DNA from: an uncultured Faecalibacterium sp.
GTDB lineage: Bacteria > Bacillota > Clostridia > Oscillospirales > Ruminococcaceae
NCBI GenBank assembly: GCA_937880095.1
Contig: CALFLK010000025.1
Location: forward strand, 124,001-188,000
Reading direction: 5' to 3'
DNA: 64,000 nt
Shown: positions 1 to 8,203 of the stretch, in pieces
Layout: each line of letters opens with the position of its first letter
Numbering within the stretch: position 1 is the stretch's first letter
Program-made: the position numbers and the translations under genes
The notes under the pieces: model-generated
What the model was told of the DNA's origin: nothing
Seen by the model: only the letters and a program-made list of their open reading frames with translations
The model's database searches: none

Positions 1-44
1 GGGCAAAACCAAAAAATGGTTCTTACTCCCCGCATCCCTGCGGA

Positions 45-1409
45 TTATTTTTCTTTTGCACAGGATTTGCTGCAACGACTGCTGCCAAGCCACAGTTCAT
101 CCGCCACAGGCGACCAGTTTTCGGCATACAGCTTGCACTTGTCACACAGATGCACTGCGGTTTCCGGAGATTGCAGGTCCGTGGATTTTGCACCCGTGCG
201 GGCAACCATTTCGGGCAGGATATCCGGATTTTCCAGCATGGGGCAGGGGCGCAGCATATTCTCATTAAAGGGTTGCCCATCGTGGTACGCCATAAACAGG
301 GGAGACTGCAAACATTCCAGCAAAGATTTTTCCCGAATGTTCGAGTCGGAATAGTGGATAAACACGCAGGGGTCTGCGTCACCGTTGGCATTGATGTGCA
401 GATAGCGACGTCCACCAGCGATACAACCACCCACATACTCTGCATCGTTCTGGAAGTCCATAGCGAACAACGGCTTTTCCCGGCGCAGACGGCGAATCCG
501 CTCATAAATTGCGGTGCGCTGTTCGGGGTTGGGCATCAATGCAGGCGAAGCATCGTTGCCCACCGGCATATAGTGGAAATACCAGATGAAATATGCACCC
601 AAATCAATCAGGCTCTGATAGAACGCGTCAGAAGAAATGGAATCCCAGTTCACGCTGGTATAGCAGGCAGAAATGCCGTACAGCAGTTTCTTTTTGCGCA
701 GCAGTTCCATGGCGTGAATTACTTTTTGATAAGTGCCCGCACCGCGACGGCTGTCGGTTGCCTGCTCGTCACCTTCCAGCGAAATCGCAGGAACAAAGTT
801 CTTCACACGCAGCATTTCATCCGCAAAGGCTTCGTCAATCAGGGTCGCATTGGTAAAGCACAGGAACACACAGTCGGAATGTTTTTCGCACAGGCGAATC
901 AGGTCATTTTTGCGCACTAGCGGTTCACCGCCGGTATAAATGTAGAAGTATACGCCCAGTTCCTTGCCCTGGCAGATGATGCTGTCGATTTCCTCATAGC
1001 TCAGGTTCAGCTTGTTGCCATACTCTGCTGCCCAGCAGCCGGTGCAATGCAGGTTGCAGGCAGAGGTGGGGTCCAAAAGAATCGTCCATGGGATGTTGCA
1101 GCCCAGCTCTTCGCGTAGCTTTTCCTGTTTGGGCCAGCCAATCATTGCCGTATTGATAAAGAAGTTGGTTGCCAGCGTTTTGACCACTTCCGGGTCCACG
1201 TCGTTCAGCAGGCTCATTACATAGGCGTGATACGGATGCTCCGGGTTCTGGAATACCTCCCGCAAAATGCGGCGATGCTTTTCAAATTCGCCGTGGGAAA
1301 AGGTATCTGCCCAGTCCATCAACTTCAGCAGATTTTTCTCCGGGTCCTTGTACAGATAGCGGAAAACCTGATCCAGTCCAAACTTTTTCAGTGTCATTGT
1401 TGCGTCCAT
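45..1409 (-). CDS. Radical SAM/SPASM domain protein
   Basis: A 454-residue protein with a radical SAM core. The CxxxCxxC motif that binds the SAM-coordinating [4Fe-4S] cluster is present as CNLHCTGC, followed by YTGGEPL, the usual glycine-rich SAM-binding strand. The C-terminal third has spaced cysteines (CVFIH, RPCPM, CDKCKLY), typical of a SPASM domain with auxiliary Fe-S clusters. Such enzymes modify peptides or other substrates, but the substrate here cannot be read from sequence and no precursor peptide gene is adjacent. The start has a good ribosome site (AAGGAG) seven bases upstream. It is probably a single-gene unit; the last 44 bases of the window hold no gene I can recognise. Family certain, function unknown. 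Confidence 0.9.
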   Translation of the reverse strand: MDATMTLKKFGLDQVFRYLYKDPEKNLLKLMDWADTFSHGEFEKHRRILREVFQNPEHPYHAYVMSLLNDVDPEVVKTLATNFFINTAMIGWPKQEKLREELGCNIPWTILLDPTSACNLHCTGCWAAEYGNKLNLSYEEIDSIICQGKELGVYFYIYTGGEPLVRKNDLIRLCEKHSDCVFLCFTNATLIDEAFADEMLRVKNFVPAISLEGDEQATDSRRGAGTYQKVIHAMELLRKKKLLYGISACYTSVNWDSISSDAFYQSLIDLGAYFIWYFHYMPVGNDASPALMPNPEQRTAIYERIRRLRREKPLFAMDFQNDAEYVGGCIAGGRRYLHINANGDADPCVFIHYSDSNIREKSLLECLQSPLFMAYHDGQPFNENMLRPCPMLENPDILPEMVARTGAKSTDLQSPETAVHLCDKCKLYAENWSPVADELWLGSSRCSKSCAKEK

Positions 1410-1587
1410 GGTATGCTCCTTTTCAGTATCTTATTTGTGCAGAAAATTGATATTTTCTTTGTTATGCCGTTATTTACGGGATAGCTTCTAGCCTCACAAT
1501 CTCCTTGCTATGGCGTGGGGGCGTCTATGCTTTGATTTTAATTTTCCTGCACAAAAACGCTATAAACAAAGAAACCACGCGGTCCAA

Positions 1588-1616
1588 ATTTTAGGCACGC
1601 ATGGTCGTTTGTCTAA
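1588..1616 (-). promoter_or_regulatory. Possible promoter of the radical SAM gene
   Basis: On the minus strand, TTAGAC and TAAAAT are separated by 17 bases, about 180 bases before the radical SAM start. The -35 match is imperfect, so this is tentative. Confidence 0.35.
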
Positions 1617-1648
1617 TCTGTTATACACGAAAAAGAGCGGTTCTTCGG

Positions 1649-2326
1649 TTAATCGGCGGGCTTTCTTTGGATACGCCGCAAGGGAATTTTCTGCATGATC
1701 CCGATGATTTGTCCCGACAGCAGCACGGTCAGCAGAGAATAGCCAATCCGCTGCACCGGAATATAAGAAAGCGCCATCAGCAGCACGGTTAAATCACTGA
1801 TCAGGTAGATGCGCTCCACATTGGTGTGGAATACATACGCACCCACCATCGCGATGGCATCGTCGCCGCCGGGGGCTCCGCCGATTCGGACGCAAAGCCC
1901 AACACCAATACCAACAAACAGCGCACCCAAAATAGCGGCAATCAACGGCGTATCCGCCAGCCATGGCCAAAGCGGGTCAAACTGTTCGCAAATTTTGTAA
2001 ATTAACGAAAAGCCTGTAGAAGCTACCATAGAGTAAAAAATAAAGACATGACCCAGCAGCTTCCAGCCCACCAGATAACACAGTACATTCAAAATAAAAC
2101 CAGATACCGCCGGGGAAATCCCCAGCCAATATTCCAGCAACAGGGTCAAGCCCAGAATACCGCCTTCCGTTACGCCGGAAAGAGAATGGACATGGTACAA
2201 GCCAAACGCCAGAATCCCGCTGCCTAAAACCGCAATCAGGCAATAGGACAGCTTGATTTGCCGCAGCGTTTCTAAAAACGTTTTTTGTATTTTTTCCAAG
2301 AAAGATTGCACTCGTGTGCGCCACAT
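1649..2326 (-). CDS. YitT family membrane protein (short form)
   Basis: Integral membrane protein of the YitT/DUF161 family with about five hydrophobic segments and the family motifs SGVTEGG and GGAPGGDDAIA. Transport activity is assumed for the family but not proven. Unlike the second YitT protein in this window (ending at 36765), it stops after the membrane part and lacks the C-terminal DUF2179 domain. I chose the ATG preceding Trp-Arg-Thr because AGGAGG lies 12 bases upstream; an upstream GTG would add 12 residues but has no ribosome site. It is divergent from a MerR regulator, and its promoter carries the likely MerR operator, so it is probably a target of that regulator. Confidence 0.85.
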   Translation of the reverse strand: MWRTRVQSFLEKIQKTFLETLRQIKLSYCLIAVLGSGILAFGLYHVHSLSGVTEGGILGLTLLLEYWLGISPAVSGFILNVLCYLVGWKLLGHVFIFYSMVASTGFSLIYKICEQFDPLWPWLADTPLIAAILGALFVGIGVGLCVRIGGAPGGDDAIAMVGAYVFHTNVERIYLISDLTVLLMALSYIPVQRIGYSLLTVLLSGQIIGIMQKIPLRRIQRKPAD

Positions 2327-2376
2327 TTTCGATTTGTTCCTCCTGTTGTTTTCGGTGCACACCCAAAGGTGTGCTA

Positions 2377-2406
2377 TTGTTCCCTTAGTATAAACTCTGG
2401 TATAAT
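2377..2406 (+). promoter_or_regulatory. Promoter of the merR-type gene
   Basis: TTGTTC and TATAAT, 18 bases apart. The -10 box lies inside the 21-base palindrome that also controls the divergent promoter, so autoregulation is likely. Confidence 0.6.
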
Positions 2407-2417
2407 ACCAGAGTCAA
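2387..2417 (-). promoter_or_regulatory. MerR-type promoter with operator in the spacer
   Basis: Reading leftward toward the YitT gene, TTGACT and TATACT are separated by 19 bases, the over-long spacer characteristic of MerR-activated promoters. A perfect 21-base palindrome (2394-2414; half-site ACTCTGGTAT around a central A) fills that spacer. This geometry is what MerR proteins untwist to activate transcription. Confidence 0.75.
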
Positions 2418-2435
2418 GCACAGGGAGGCGCTTTT

Positions 2436-3236
2436 ATGGAACGCTATTTCAAAATCGGCGAAATTTCCGCCTTATATGATATTGGCGTGGACTCGCTGCG
2501 CTATTATGAAAAGCTGGGTCTGATTCATCCCATCCGCTCCCAAAGCGGGTATCGGCTGTACAGCATCCACGACATCTGGTGCCTGAATGTCATTCGGGAT
2601 CTGCGTGGGCTGGGGTTCAGCATGGCACAAATTGCGGAATATCTCAATCACCACACGGTGGAATCCACTCTGCAAACCCTTGCGGATGAAAGCCGTGCCA
2701 TCAGCGAAAAAATGGCAGTTCTGGAAAAATTAAAGGCAAATGTGGAAACCCGTATGGAAACCATCCGCACTGCCGCCAGCCAGCCGGTAGACCAGTTTAC
2801 TATCACGATCTACCCGGAGCGCCGGTGTTTTGCCATTGAAGAGCCTTACTCCGGCGATGCCGAAATGGACGTTCTCATCAAGCGGCTTTTGAATCGGGAC
2901 AAAAATCGCTTTTACATCATCGGCAGCCAGCAGCTCGGCTCGATTTTGCGGTTAGAACAAGCCAAAAAGGGAGATTTTTCCCGTTACAGCGGTGCATTTC
3001 TGCTGGTAAAAGACGGCGACCGCAGTTTTCCCGCCGGGGAATATTTGTCCGTTTGCTATCGGGGCAGCTATCGGCAGACCGCCCGTTATGTACCTGCGAT
3101 GCTTACCTATGCTGAACAAAACGGCTATACGCTGGCAGGGGATATTTTGGAGCTGCTACGCATCGACATTCACACTTCTGCCGACCCGCAGGAATATGTG
3201 ACGGAATTACAGGTGCGGGTCGAAAAGCAATCATAA
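2436..3236 (+). CDS. MerR family regulator with effector-binding domain
   Basis: A 266-residue regulator. The N-terminal MerR winged helix is clear (FKIGEISALYDIGVDSLRYY, then a second wing with SGYRLYS), followed by a dimerisation helix at about residues 85-115 and a C-terminal domain of about 150 residues resembling the GyrI-like/BltR ligand-binding fold, so it probably senses a small organic molecule rather than a metal. The ribosome site GGGAGG precedes the ATG. It is divergent from a YitT gene with a 21-base palindrome between them, and 40 bases upstream of a carbonic-anhydrase-like gene that may be co-transcribed. Confidence 0.9.
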   Translation: MERYFKIGEISALYDIGVDSLRYYEKLGLIHPIRSQSGYRLYSIHDIWCLNVIRDLRGLGFSMAQIAEYLNHHTVESTLQTLADESRAISEKMAVLEKLKANVETRMETIRTAASQPVDQFTITIYPERRCFAIEEPYSGDAEMDVLIKRLLNRDKNRFYIIGSQQLGSILRLEQAKKGDFSRYSGAFLLVKDGDRSFPAGEYLSVCYRGSYRQTARYVPAMLTYAEQNGYTLAGDILELLRIDIHTSADPQEYVTELQVRVEKQS

Positions 3237-3276
3237 ATTTCTGGTTTGTATCCTGCGATTTCATAGGGAGGGCTTT

Positions 3277-3762
3277 ATGGAACAAAAGGTCTATCTTGCG
3301 CCCGGTGCGTATGTGCTGGGAGATGTTCGTATGGGCGAACAAGTCAACATTTGGTATGGCGCAATACTGCGCGGCGATCAAGGCACCATCACCATAGGCG
3401 CAAACACCAACATTCAGGATAATGCCGTCCTGCACGAGAAAACCACGCTGGGTGTGGGCTGTACCGTAGGACATGGAGCGATTGTACACGGCTGTACGGT
3501 AGGCAATTTCTGTACCGTCGGAATGGGCGCGATCCTGTTAAATGGTGCTGTGATTGGGGACAACTGCATGATCGGCGCCGGTGCTGTGGTGACCGGAAAA
3601 ACCGTTGCGCCCGCAGGTTCGCTGCTTTTGGGCAATCCCGCCAAAGTTGTGCGTACACTGACCGAAACGGAAATCCAGCATCTGCACACTTCTGCCGCCG
3701 GATATGTCGCCCAAGCAAAGGCTGCTCTGCCGCTTTGCTCTGCCGGAACTGCACTGGAATAA
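3277..3762 (+). CDS. Gamma carbonic anhydrase family / hexapeptide-repeat protein
   Basis: A 161-residue left-handed beta-helix protein built of imperfect hexapeptide repeats (such as IGANTNIQDNAVLHE and CTVGHGAIVHGCTVG). The spacing of histidines (LHE, GHGA, VHGC) matches the zinc ligands of the gamma-carbonic anhydrase/YrdA group, cytoplasmic trimers often of unproven activity. Length is normal for the group. A strong ribosome site (GGGAGG) precedes the ATG, and a terminator follows nine bases after the stop. It probably shares a transcript with the preceding MerR gene. Confidence 0.85.
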   Translation: MEQKVYLAPGAYVLGDVRMGEQVNIWYGAILRGDQGTITIGANTNIQDNAVLHEKTTLGVGCTVGHGAIVHGCTVGNFCTVGMGAILLNGAVIGDNCMIGAGAVVTGKTVAPAGSLLLGNPAKVVRTLTETEIQHLHTSAAGYVAQAKAALPLCSAGTALE

Positions 3763-3770
3763 CCGATACA

Positions 3771-3802
3771 AAAAGCCTGTACCCATTTGGGTACAGGCTT
3801 TT
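3771..3802. terminator. Bidirectional intrinsic terminator
   Basis: A perfect 14-bp stem (AAAAGCCTGTACCC and its complement) with a 4-base loop, A-rich on one side and T-rich on the other, between two convergent genes. Confidence 0.9.
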
Positions 3803-3824
3803 CAGCTTATATGCGCTGCTAAGA

Positions 3825-4334
3825 TTAGCCGATGGGCATAACCTCAACGATCTTGCACACCAGAGAAGAATCGGTGATGTACTCGTTGATTTCCTTCAGA
3901 GAATCCAGAACAGCTTGGTCCTCCTCCAGCTCCAGACGCAGGACTGCACCCTGATGGCGCTCTTCCTTGGTTTCCGCAGTGGGGTTGGACTTATCAAACA
4001 CCATCTCTGCGACCTTGTCACGCAGCAGGTTTTCCTGGGTGGTGTTGGGAGCCACGTTAAACACGATGTGGCTGTCATCACCAGCTGCACCAGGGGTCAG
4101 GATTGCGATGTTGGGGGTGCCGTCTGCATTTGCGGTAGCAACCACAGTCACACCGGAATACTTTGCGATTTCTTCCAGCACAGCAGCCTGATCCAGATTG
4201 GTGTACAGGTTGGTGTAAACGGAGGGAGTGGAAACTGCGTCAGCAGCAGGCTTGTTGTCCTCTGCGGAGTTGCCGCAGGCAGCCAGACCCAGAGCCAGAA
4301 CAGCGCACAGCGCCAGAGCAATGATCTTCTTCAT
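3825..4334 (-). CDS. Lipoprotein with pyridoxamine-oxidase-like domain
   Basis: A 169-residue exported lipoprotein. Residues 1-20 are a signal peptide with a lipobox ending in LAAC, predicting a lipid-anchored Cys20. The mature part contains VVATANADGTPNIAIL, which resembles the first strands of FMN-binding split-barrel (pyridoxamine 5'-phosphate oxidase-like) proteins, and a matching helix around NLLRDKVAEMVF. Flavin binding is therefore possible but the similarity is by eye only. The ribosome site AAAGGAG is clear. It stands alone, with its own promoter and overlapping palindromes near the transcription start that suggest a dedicated repressor. Confidence 0.75.
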   Translation of the reverse strand: MKKIIALALCAVLALGLAACGNSAEDNKPAADAVSTPSVYTNLYTNLDQAAVLEEIAKYSGVTVVATANADGTPNIAILTPGAAGDDSHIVFNVAPNTTQENLLRDKVAEMVFDKSNPTAETKEERHQGAVLRLELEEDQAVLDSLKEINEYITDSSLVCKIVEVMPIG

Positions 4335-4365
4335 ACAGAATCTCCTTTGTATTTATGTTGATTTT

Positions 4366-4395
4366 TAGATGCAACAATGTATCTAACCGGATACA
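4366..4395. promoter_or_regulatory. Overlapping palindromic operator candidates
   Basis: Two overlapping dyads directly downstream of the lipoprotein promoter: TAGATGCA/TGTATCTA around a 4-base centre (4366-4385, 7 of 8 positions) and TGTATC/GATACA around a 6-base centre (4378-4395, perfect). The position is right for a repressor; the regulator is unknown. Confidence 0.5.
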
Positions 4396-4398
4396 CTG

Positions 4399-4427
4399 AT
4401 AGTAACAATTCCGCATCTTTTTGTCAA
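4399..4427 (-). promoter_or_regulatory. Promoter of the lipoprotein gene
   Basis: TTGACA and TACTAT, 17 bases apart, reading leftward. Confidence 0.75.
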
Positions 4428-4508
4428 GATTTCTTCCAAATCCGTAACCTTTCATTGCGATTCTGACATCACAAAGTCTGTATTCTTGCATAAATGGTAT
4501 TTGCAATC

Positions 4509-4544
4509 AAAAAGCCAGCAAGCGTAACGCTTGCTGGCTTTTTT
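4509..4544 (-). terminator. Terminator after tRNA-Ser
   Basis: Long perfect stem (AAAAGCCAGCAAGCGT and complement) with a short loop and a T-run on the minus strand, immediately after the tRNA CCA end. Confidence 0.9.
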
Positions 4545-4632
4545 GGCGGAGAGTTAGGGATTTGAACCCTAGGTTCCTTTTGGGAACACAGCATTTCGAG
4601 TGCTGCACCATCGACCACTCGGACAACTCTCC
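4544..4632 (-). tRNA. tRNA-Ser(CGA)
   Basis: Class II tRNA with acceptor stem GGAGAGT/ACTCTCC, discriminator G and an encoded CCA. The anticodon stem CAGCA/TGCTG encloses loop CTCGAAA, giving anticodon CGA, which reads the serine codon UCG. The long variable arm expected of serine tRNA is present (GTTCCCAAAAGGAAC). It has its own promoter and terminator. Confidence 0.95.
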
Positions 4633-4648
4633 ATATCACATCTAAATT

Positions 4649-4677
4649 AGTATACCAAAAACTATCCCCAGCGTCAA
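4649..4677 (-). promoter_or_regulatory. Promoter of tRNA-Ser
   Basis: TTGACG and TATACT, 17 bases apart, reading leftward. Confidence 0.8.
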
Positions 4678-4717
4678 CGGGCAGAGAAGTTTTTTCACGG
4701 CGGAACGTATGCAAATA

Positions 4718-4748
4718 AAAAGCCGCGTGCAAAACGCACACGGCTTTT
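4718..4748 (-). terminator. Terminator of the ABC-F gene
   Basis: Nine-pair stem GCCGTGTGC/GCACGCGGC with one pair that is a G-U wobble only in the minus-strand transcript, flanked by T-rich sequence. Confidence 0.8.
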
Positions 4749-4766
4749 CTCTTATACGACATTCCC

Positions 4767-6536
4767 TTACTGGGCGTCGATTTTTTCTTTCAATTCGTTT
4801 AGATAAACCCAGCGCTCAGTCTTTTCGTCCAGCTGGGCTTCCAATGCGGCATGGGTTTCCGCCAGTTCCTGCAGTTTTACATAGTCCGTCACGCAGCGTG
4901 CCTGTTCGGCTTCACAAGCCGCAATCTGCTGTTCCAGTGCTGCCAAATCATCGTCGATGGTTTCGTACTCCTTCTGCTCTTTATAGGTGAATTTCAGCTG
5001 ACGGGTACGGGTACGCTCGCCGGATTTTTCCTTTTTCTGCTTTGCGGGGGCTTCTTCTTCCTTGCGCTTTGCTGCCCAGTCCGACCAGTTGCCGTTATAG
5101 CGCACGACCTCGCCATCGCCGCGCACCTCGAAAATGGTTTCTGCCAGCTTATCCAAAAAGAAACGGTCATGGGAAACCGTCAAAATCGGACCGGGGAAGC
5201 TCTGCAAATAGTCCTCCAAAATGGACAGGGTCATAATATCCAAATCGTTAGTGGGCTCGTCCAGCAGCAGCACGTTGGGGGCTTCCATCAAGACCGACAG
5301 CAGATACAAACGGCGGCGCTCACCGCCGGACAGCCGACCAATGGGCACAGACTGCAAGTCGCCGGGGAACATGAAACGCTCCATCATCTGCTTGGCGGTA
5401 AAAGTGCCTTCATCGGTACGCACTTCGTCGGAAATATCGTGGATAAAGTCGTAAACGCGCTGGTTCAAATCCAGCTCGCGACCTTCCTGCGTAAAGTAGC
5501 CGATTTTTACAGTTGCACCCATTTCCACTGCGCCGGAATCCGGCTCCAGCACACCTGCAATGGTGTTCAGCAGGGTAGACTTACCTGCGCCGTTATGACC
5601 TACGATACCAATGCGGTCGCCCCGCAGGATTTTATAGGTAAAGTGGCTGATAATGGGGCGACTATCAAAGGACTTGGATACATCCTCCAGCTCGATGATT
5701 TTTTTGCCCAGACGGCTGGAAGCTGCTGTCAGCTGGATGGTATCGTCGTATTCGGGCGCATCCTGATTCAGCAAATCCTCATAACGCTGGATGCGCTCAC
5801 GGGATTTGGTGGAGCGTGCCTTACAGCCACGCATAATCCACTCTCGTTCCACACGCAGAATAGACTGACGCTTGCGCTCGCTGGCTTCTGCCATCTCCTG
5901 ACGCTGTTCTTTCAGCTCCAGATACTTGGAGTAGTTGGCTTCGTAATGGTAGAGCTTGCCCTTATCCAGCTCGGTGATGTGATTGACCACGCGCTCCAAA
6001 AAATAGCGGTCATGGGTGACCATGATAATACCGCCACGGAATCGGCGTAGGCGGTCTTCCAGCCAGGACGTCATCTCTGCATCCAGGTGGTTGGTGGGCT
6101 CGTCCAGAATCAGCACATCTGCCGGTTGAATCAGCGCTGCTGCCAGTGCGACACGCTTGCGCTGACCACCGGAAAGGGTACCGATTTTCTGGTTAAAATC
6201 CGGAATACCCAGCTGGTTCAGCATTGCCTTTGCTTCATATTCTTTCACGTTCTGGAAATCGGCAGGCAGATGCAAAAACACCTGCTCCAATACGGTTGCA
6301 TCGTCCTGCATGGCAGGATTCTGCGAAAGATAGCTGATTTGTGCCCGGGGGCTGTGAAAAATTTTGCCGCCATCCGGCTCAATAACGCCCGCCAGCACTT
6401 TCAGAAAGGTAGATTTTCCGGTTCCGTTGATGCCGATGATGCCGGTTTTGGCACCTTCCGGCAAATAAAAATTCACATCATCCAGCAGCTGACGCGCGCC
6501 GAAATTGATGGAAAGATGTTCCGCAGATAAGAGCAT
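4767..6536 (-). CDS. ABC-F family ATPase (Uup-like)
   Basis: A 589-residue soluble protein with two ABC ATPase domains and no membrane segment. Domain 1 has Walker A GINGTGKST, signature LSGGQ and Walker B LILDEPTNHLD; domain 2 has GHNGAGKST, LSGGE and LLLDEPTNDLD. A charged linker lies between them and a coiled-coil C-terminal domain follows (about residues 515-589), as in Uup. ABC-F proteins act on the ribosome: some protect it from antibiotics, others help with stalled complexes. The Uup-like tail favours a housekeeping role. The ribosome site GGGAGGT precedes the start. It appears to be a single-gene unit. Confidence 0.9.
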   Translation of the reverse strand: MLLSAEHLSINFGARQLLDDVNFYLPEGAKTGIIGINGTGKSTFLKVLAGVIEPDGGKIFHSPRAQISYLSQNPAMQDDATVLEQVFLHLPADFQNVKEYEAKAMLNQLGIPDFNQKIGTLSGGQRKRVALAAALIQPADVLILDEPTNHLDAEMTSWLEDRLRRFRGGIIMVTHDRYFLERVVNHITELDKGKLYHYEANYSKYLELKEQRQEMAEASERKRQSILRVEREWIMRGCKARSTKSRERIQRYEDLLNQDAPEYDDTIQLTAASSRLGKKIIELEDVSKSFDSRPIISHFTYKILRGDRIGIVGHNGAGKSTLLNTIAGVLEPDSGAVEMGATVKIGYFTQEGRELDLNQRVYDFIHDISDEVRTDEGTFTAKQMMERFMFPGDLQSVPIGRLSGGERRRLYLLSVLMEAPNVLLLDEPTNDLDIMTLSILEDYLQSFPGPILTVSHDRFFLDKLAETIFEVRGDGEVVRYNGNWSDWAAKRKEEEAPAKQKKEKSGERTRTRQLKFTYKEQKEYETIDDDLAALEQQIAACEAEQARCVTDYVKLQELAETHAALEAQLDEKTERWVYLNELKEKIDAQ

Positions 6537-6663
6537 AGTGACCTCCCGATTTGATAAACACTTTCTTTATCATACCATAAAGTGCCCTGTTTGCGCATCC
6601 TTTTTCTCTGCGCCGCGTACTTTTCCACAAAGAATGCATTTTCGGTGGAAAACAAAGACAAAG

Positions 6664-6695
6664 AAAAGCCGCCTGCAAAATGCAGACGGCTTTTT
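6664..6695 (-). terminator. Terminator of the nuclease gene
   Basis: Nine-pair stem GCCGTCTGC/GCAGGCGGC with one wobble pair on the minus-strand transcript, followed by a T-rich tail. Confidence 0.8.
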
Positions 6696-6705
6696 ATCAT
6701 TTTAT

Positions 6706-7641
6706 TTACGGCTTGCAGCGCTGGCAGGGCTCATAGCCTTCGCTGATCAGATCCTCGCGGCTGCCGGTATAAGTCTTGCGGTTTTCCTTTTTGATGGAAT
6801 CCACACCGGAGCAGTTTTCCTTATGGAACTTTTTCGAGCTGGTGTTCAGCACATAGGTTGTGCTTTCTGCGTCCGGCTGCGCCGGACCATCCTCGCTCAG
6901 CCAGCTTTCGCCGGTAGCGTAGTCAATGGTGATCTGAGGCTGGACGTTATAGGCAAACACGCAGAACATCACTTCTTCGCCCGCGTCTTCCACCGAGTAG
7001 CCTTCCATCAAAACGCCCTGCGCAACCAAATCGTCCCCATCAAAAATCGGGGTGACACGGTATGCCACATGGTTGTTTGTTTCCTTGACGTAGTCCGCCA
7101 CCATATTTTCAAAAGGCAGCATACCGTCGATATTCAGGTAACGGGTACCGGTAATCAAATTGCTTTTGTTGGCGTTTTCCGCCGTCAGCTGGTAGCCAAT
7201 CAGATGGCAGCGATTGTACAGGTATTTACCGTCCACGCTGTCATACTTAGCGGTCTGCCAGCCGGTAGGCTTGACCTGACCGATATTGCCGCGCTTTTCG
7301 GTGGGCATGATATCCTGACCAACACAAGCGTATGTAACACCGCAGCGACCCAAATCATCCAGATCACTGTAATACTCCACCGAAGCTGCCGGAATGTTAT
7401 TCAAATCAAAGAACGGCACATTATCGTTGATTGCCACATATGCATCCCCGGTATACGCCGGGATATCTTCCACCGTAAAGGGAATTTCTGCATTCGGTTC
7501 CCAGACACCATCTACAGGTGCCTGTGCCGTAACGGTGCTACTGCTCGGCTGGGAATTGTTCAGCGCAACATCGCTGCCGCAGCCAACCAGACAAGATACA
7601 AACAATACCAGCGCAAGCAGCGCTGCCTTTAATTTCTTCAT
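6706..7641 (-). CDS. Secreted DNA/RNA non-specific endonuclease lipoprotein
   Basis: A 311-residue exported nuclease. A signal peptide with lipobox LVGC predicts a lipid anchor at Cys21. The central domain has the NUC/EndA beta-beta-alpha-metal motif NRCHLIGYQL followed by NLITGTRYLN, the catalytic His-Asn arrangement of DNA-entry nucleases. The last 50 residues form a separate small module with FHKENC and CQRC, like the Ada metal-binding domain appended to many Firmicute nucleases. Likely roles are extracellular DNA degradation or DNA uptake. Its start overlaps the stop of the upstream gene (ATGA), so the two are translationally coupled. Confidence 0.85.
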   Translation of the reverse strand: MKKLKAALLALVLFVSCLVGCGSDVALNNSQPSSSTVTAQAPVDGVWEPNAEIPFTVEDIPAYTGDAYVAINDNVPFFDLNNIPAASVEYYSDLDDLGRCGVTYACVGQDIMPTEKRGNIGQVKPTGWQTAKYDSVDGKYLYNRCHLIGYQLTAENANKSNLITGTRYLNIDGMLPFENMVADYVKETNNHVAYRVTPIFDGDDLVAQGVLMEGYSVEDAGEEVMFCVFAYNVQPQITIDYATGESWLSEDGPAQPDAESTTYVLNTSSKKFHKENCSGVDSIKKENRKTYTGSREDLISEGYEPCQRCKP

Positions 7642-8051
7642 TTGTTATAAATCTCCTTCGTGATTTTCTCATGGGACGAACCGGCAAAGTCACAGCTTTC
7701 CACCAGCGTCCAGCCATGCTCCCGCAGCGGCAGATCAAAATGCGTATCCGCCGGGTAAGTACGGTTCCAGCGGAACAGAATCACCTGTTCCAGCTTTGCT
7801 TCATAGGGTGCCAGCGGGGTACCCTCGACAAAGCAGAAATCGCCGGGCTGTGCAGTTTCCAGAAAATCTTCTGCTGCATCCAGACGTACCTGCTCCTCTG
7901 CTTCAAACTGTTTGGCGGAATAGGGGGACAGCTTCAGCTTTTTATCGCCCAGCATCCCCAACATTTCGGCACGCAGCACCTTATCTTTACTCTGGCGGCG
8001 GTGATTAAACATGGTTCCGCCGTTATCGTCGATACAAATCATTGCGATCAT
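7638..8051 (-). CDS. Conserved hypothetical protein, coupled to the nuclease
   Basis: A protein of 137 residues beginning MIAMICIDDNGG. I recognise a conserved Firmicute protein with an N-terminal strand followed by FNHRRQSKD, but cannot assign a function; no signal peptide or membrane segment is visible. I chose the ATG before Ile-Ala-Met because an AGGTGA ribosome site lies upstream and a promoter is nearby; an upstream methionine would extend it into the promoter. Its stop overlaps the start of the secreted nuclease by four bases, so the pair is an operon. Whether it serves the nuclease is unknown. Confidence 0.75.
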   Translation of the reverse strand: MIAMICIDDNGGTMFNHRRQSKDKVLRAEMLGMLGDKKLKLSPYSAKQFEAEEQVRLDAAEDFLETAQPGDFCFVEGTPLAPYEAKLEQVILFRWNRTYPADTHFDLPLREHGWTLVESCDFAGSSHEKITKEIYNK

Positions 8052-8100
8052 GCGTGATTCACCTGATTCCTTATTTTGATAGGGGTGTTCGCCCCGTACC

Positions 8101-8129
8101 ATTATACGAAGCAACCCCGCCATCGTCAA
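8101..8129 (-). promoter_or_regulatory. Promoter of the nuclease operon
   Basis: TTGACG and TATAAT, 17 bases apart, reading leftward. Confidence 0.8.
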
Positions 8130-8155
8130 CGCACACGGTTCGTCTGCTAAAAAGA

Positions 8156-8191
8156 AAAGCATCTGCCGCTTTCAAAAGGGCAGATGCCTTT
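8156..8191 (-). terminator. Terminator of the GIY-YIG/GNAT gene
   Basis: Stem GCATCTGCC/GGCAGATGC with flanking A and T tracts, 13 bases after the stop of the minus-strand gene. Confidence 0.8.
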
Positions 8192-8203
8192 CGCTGTTCT
8201 GTT

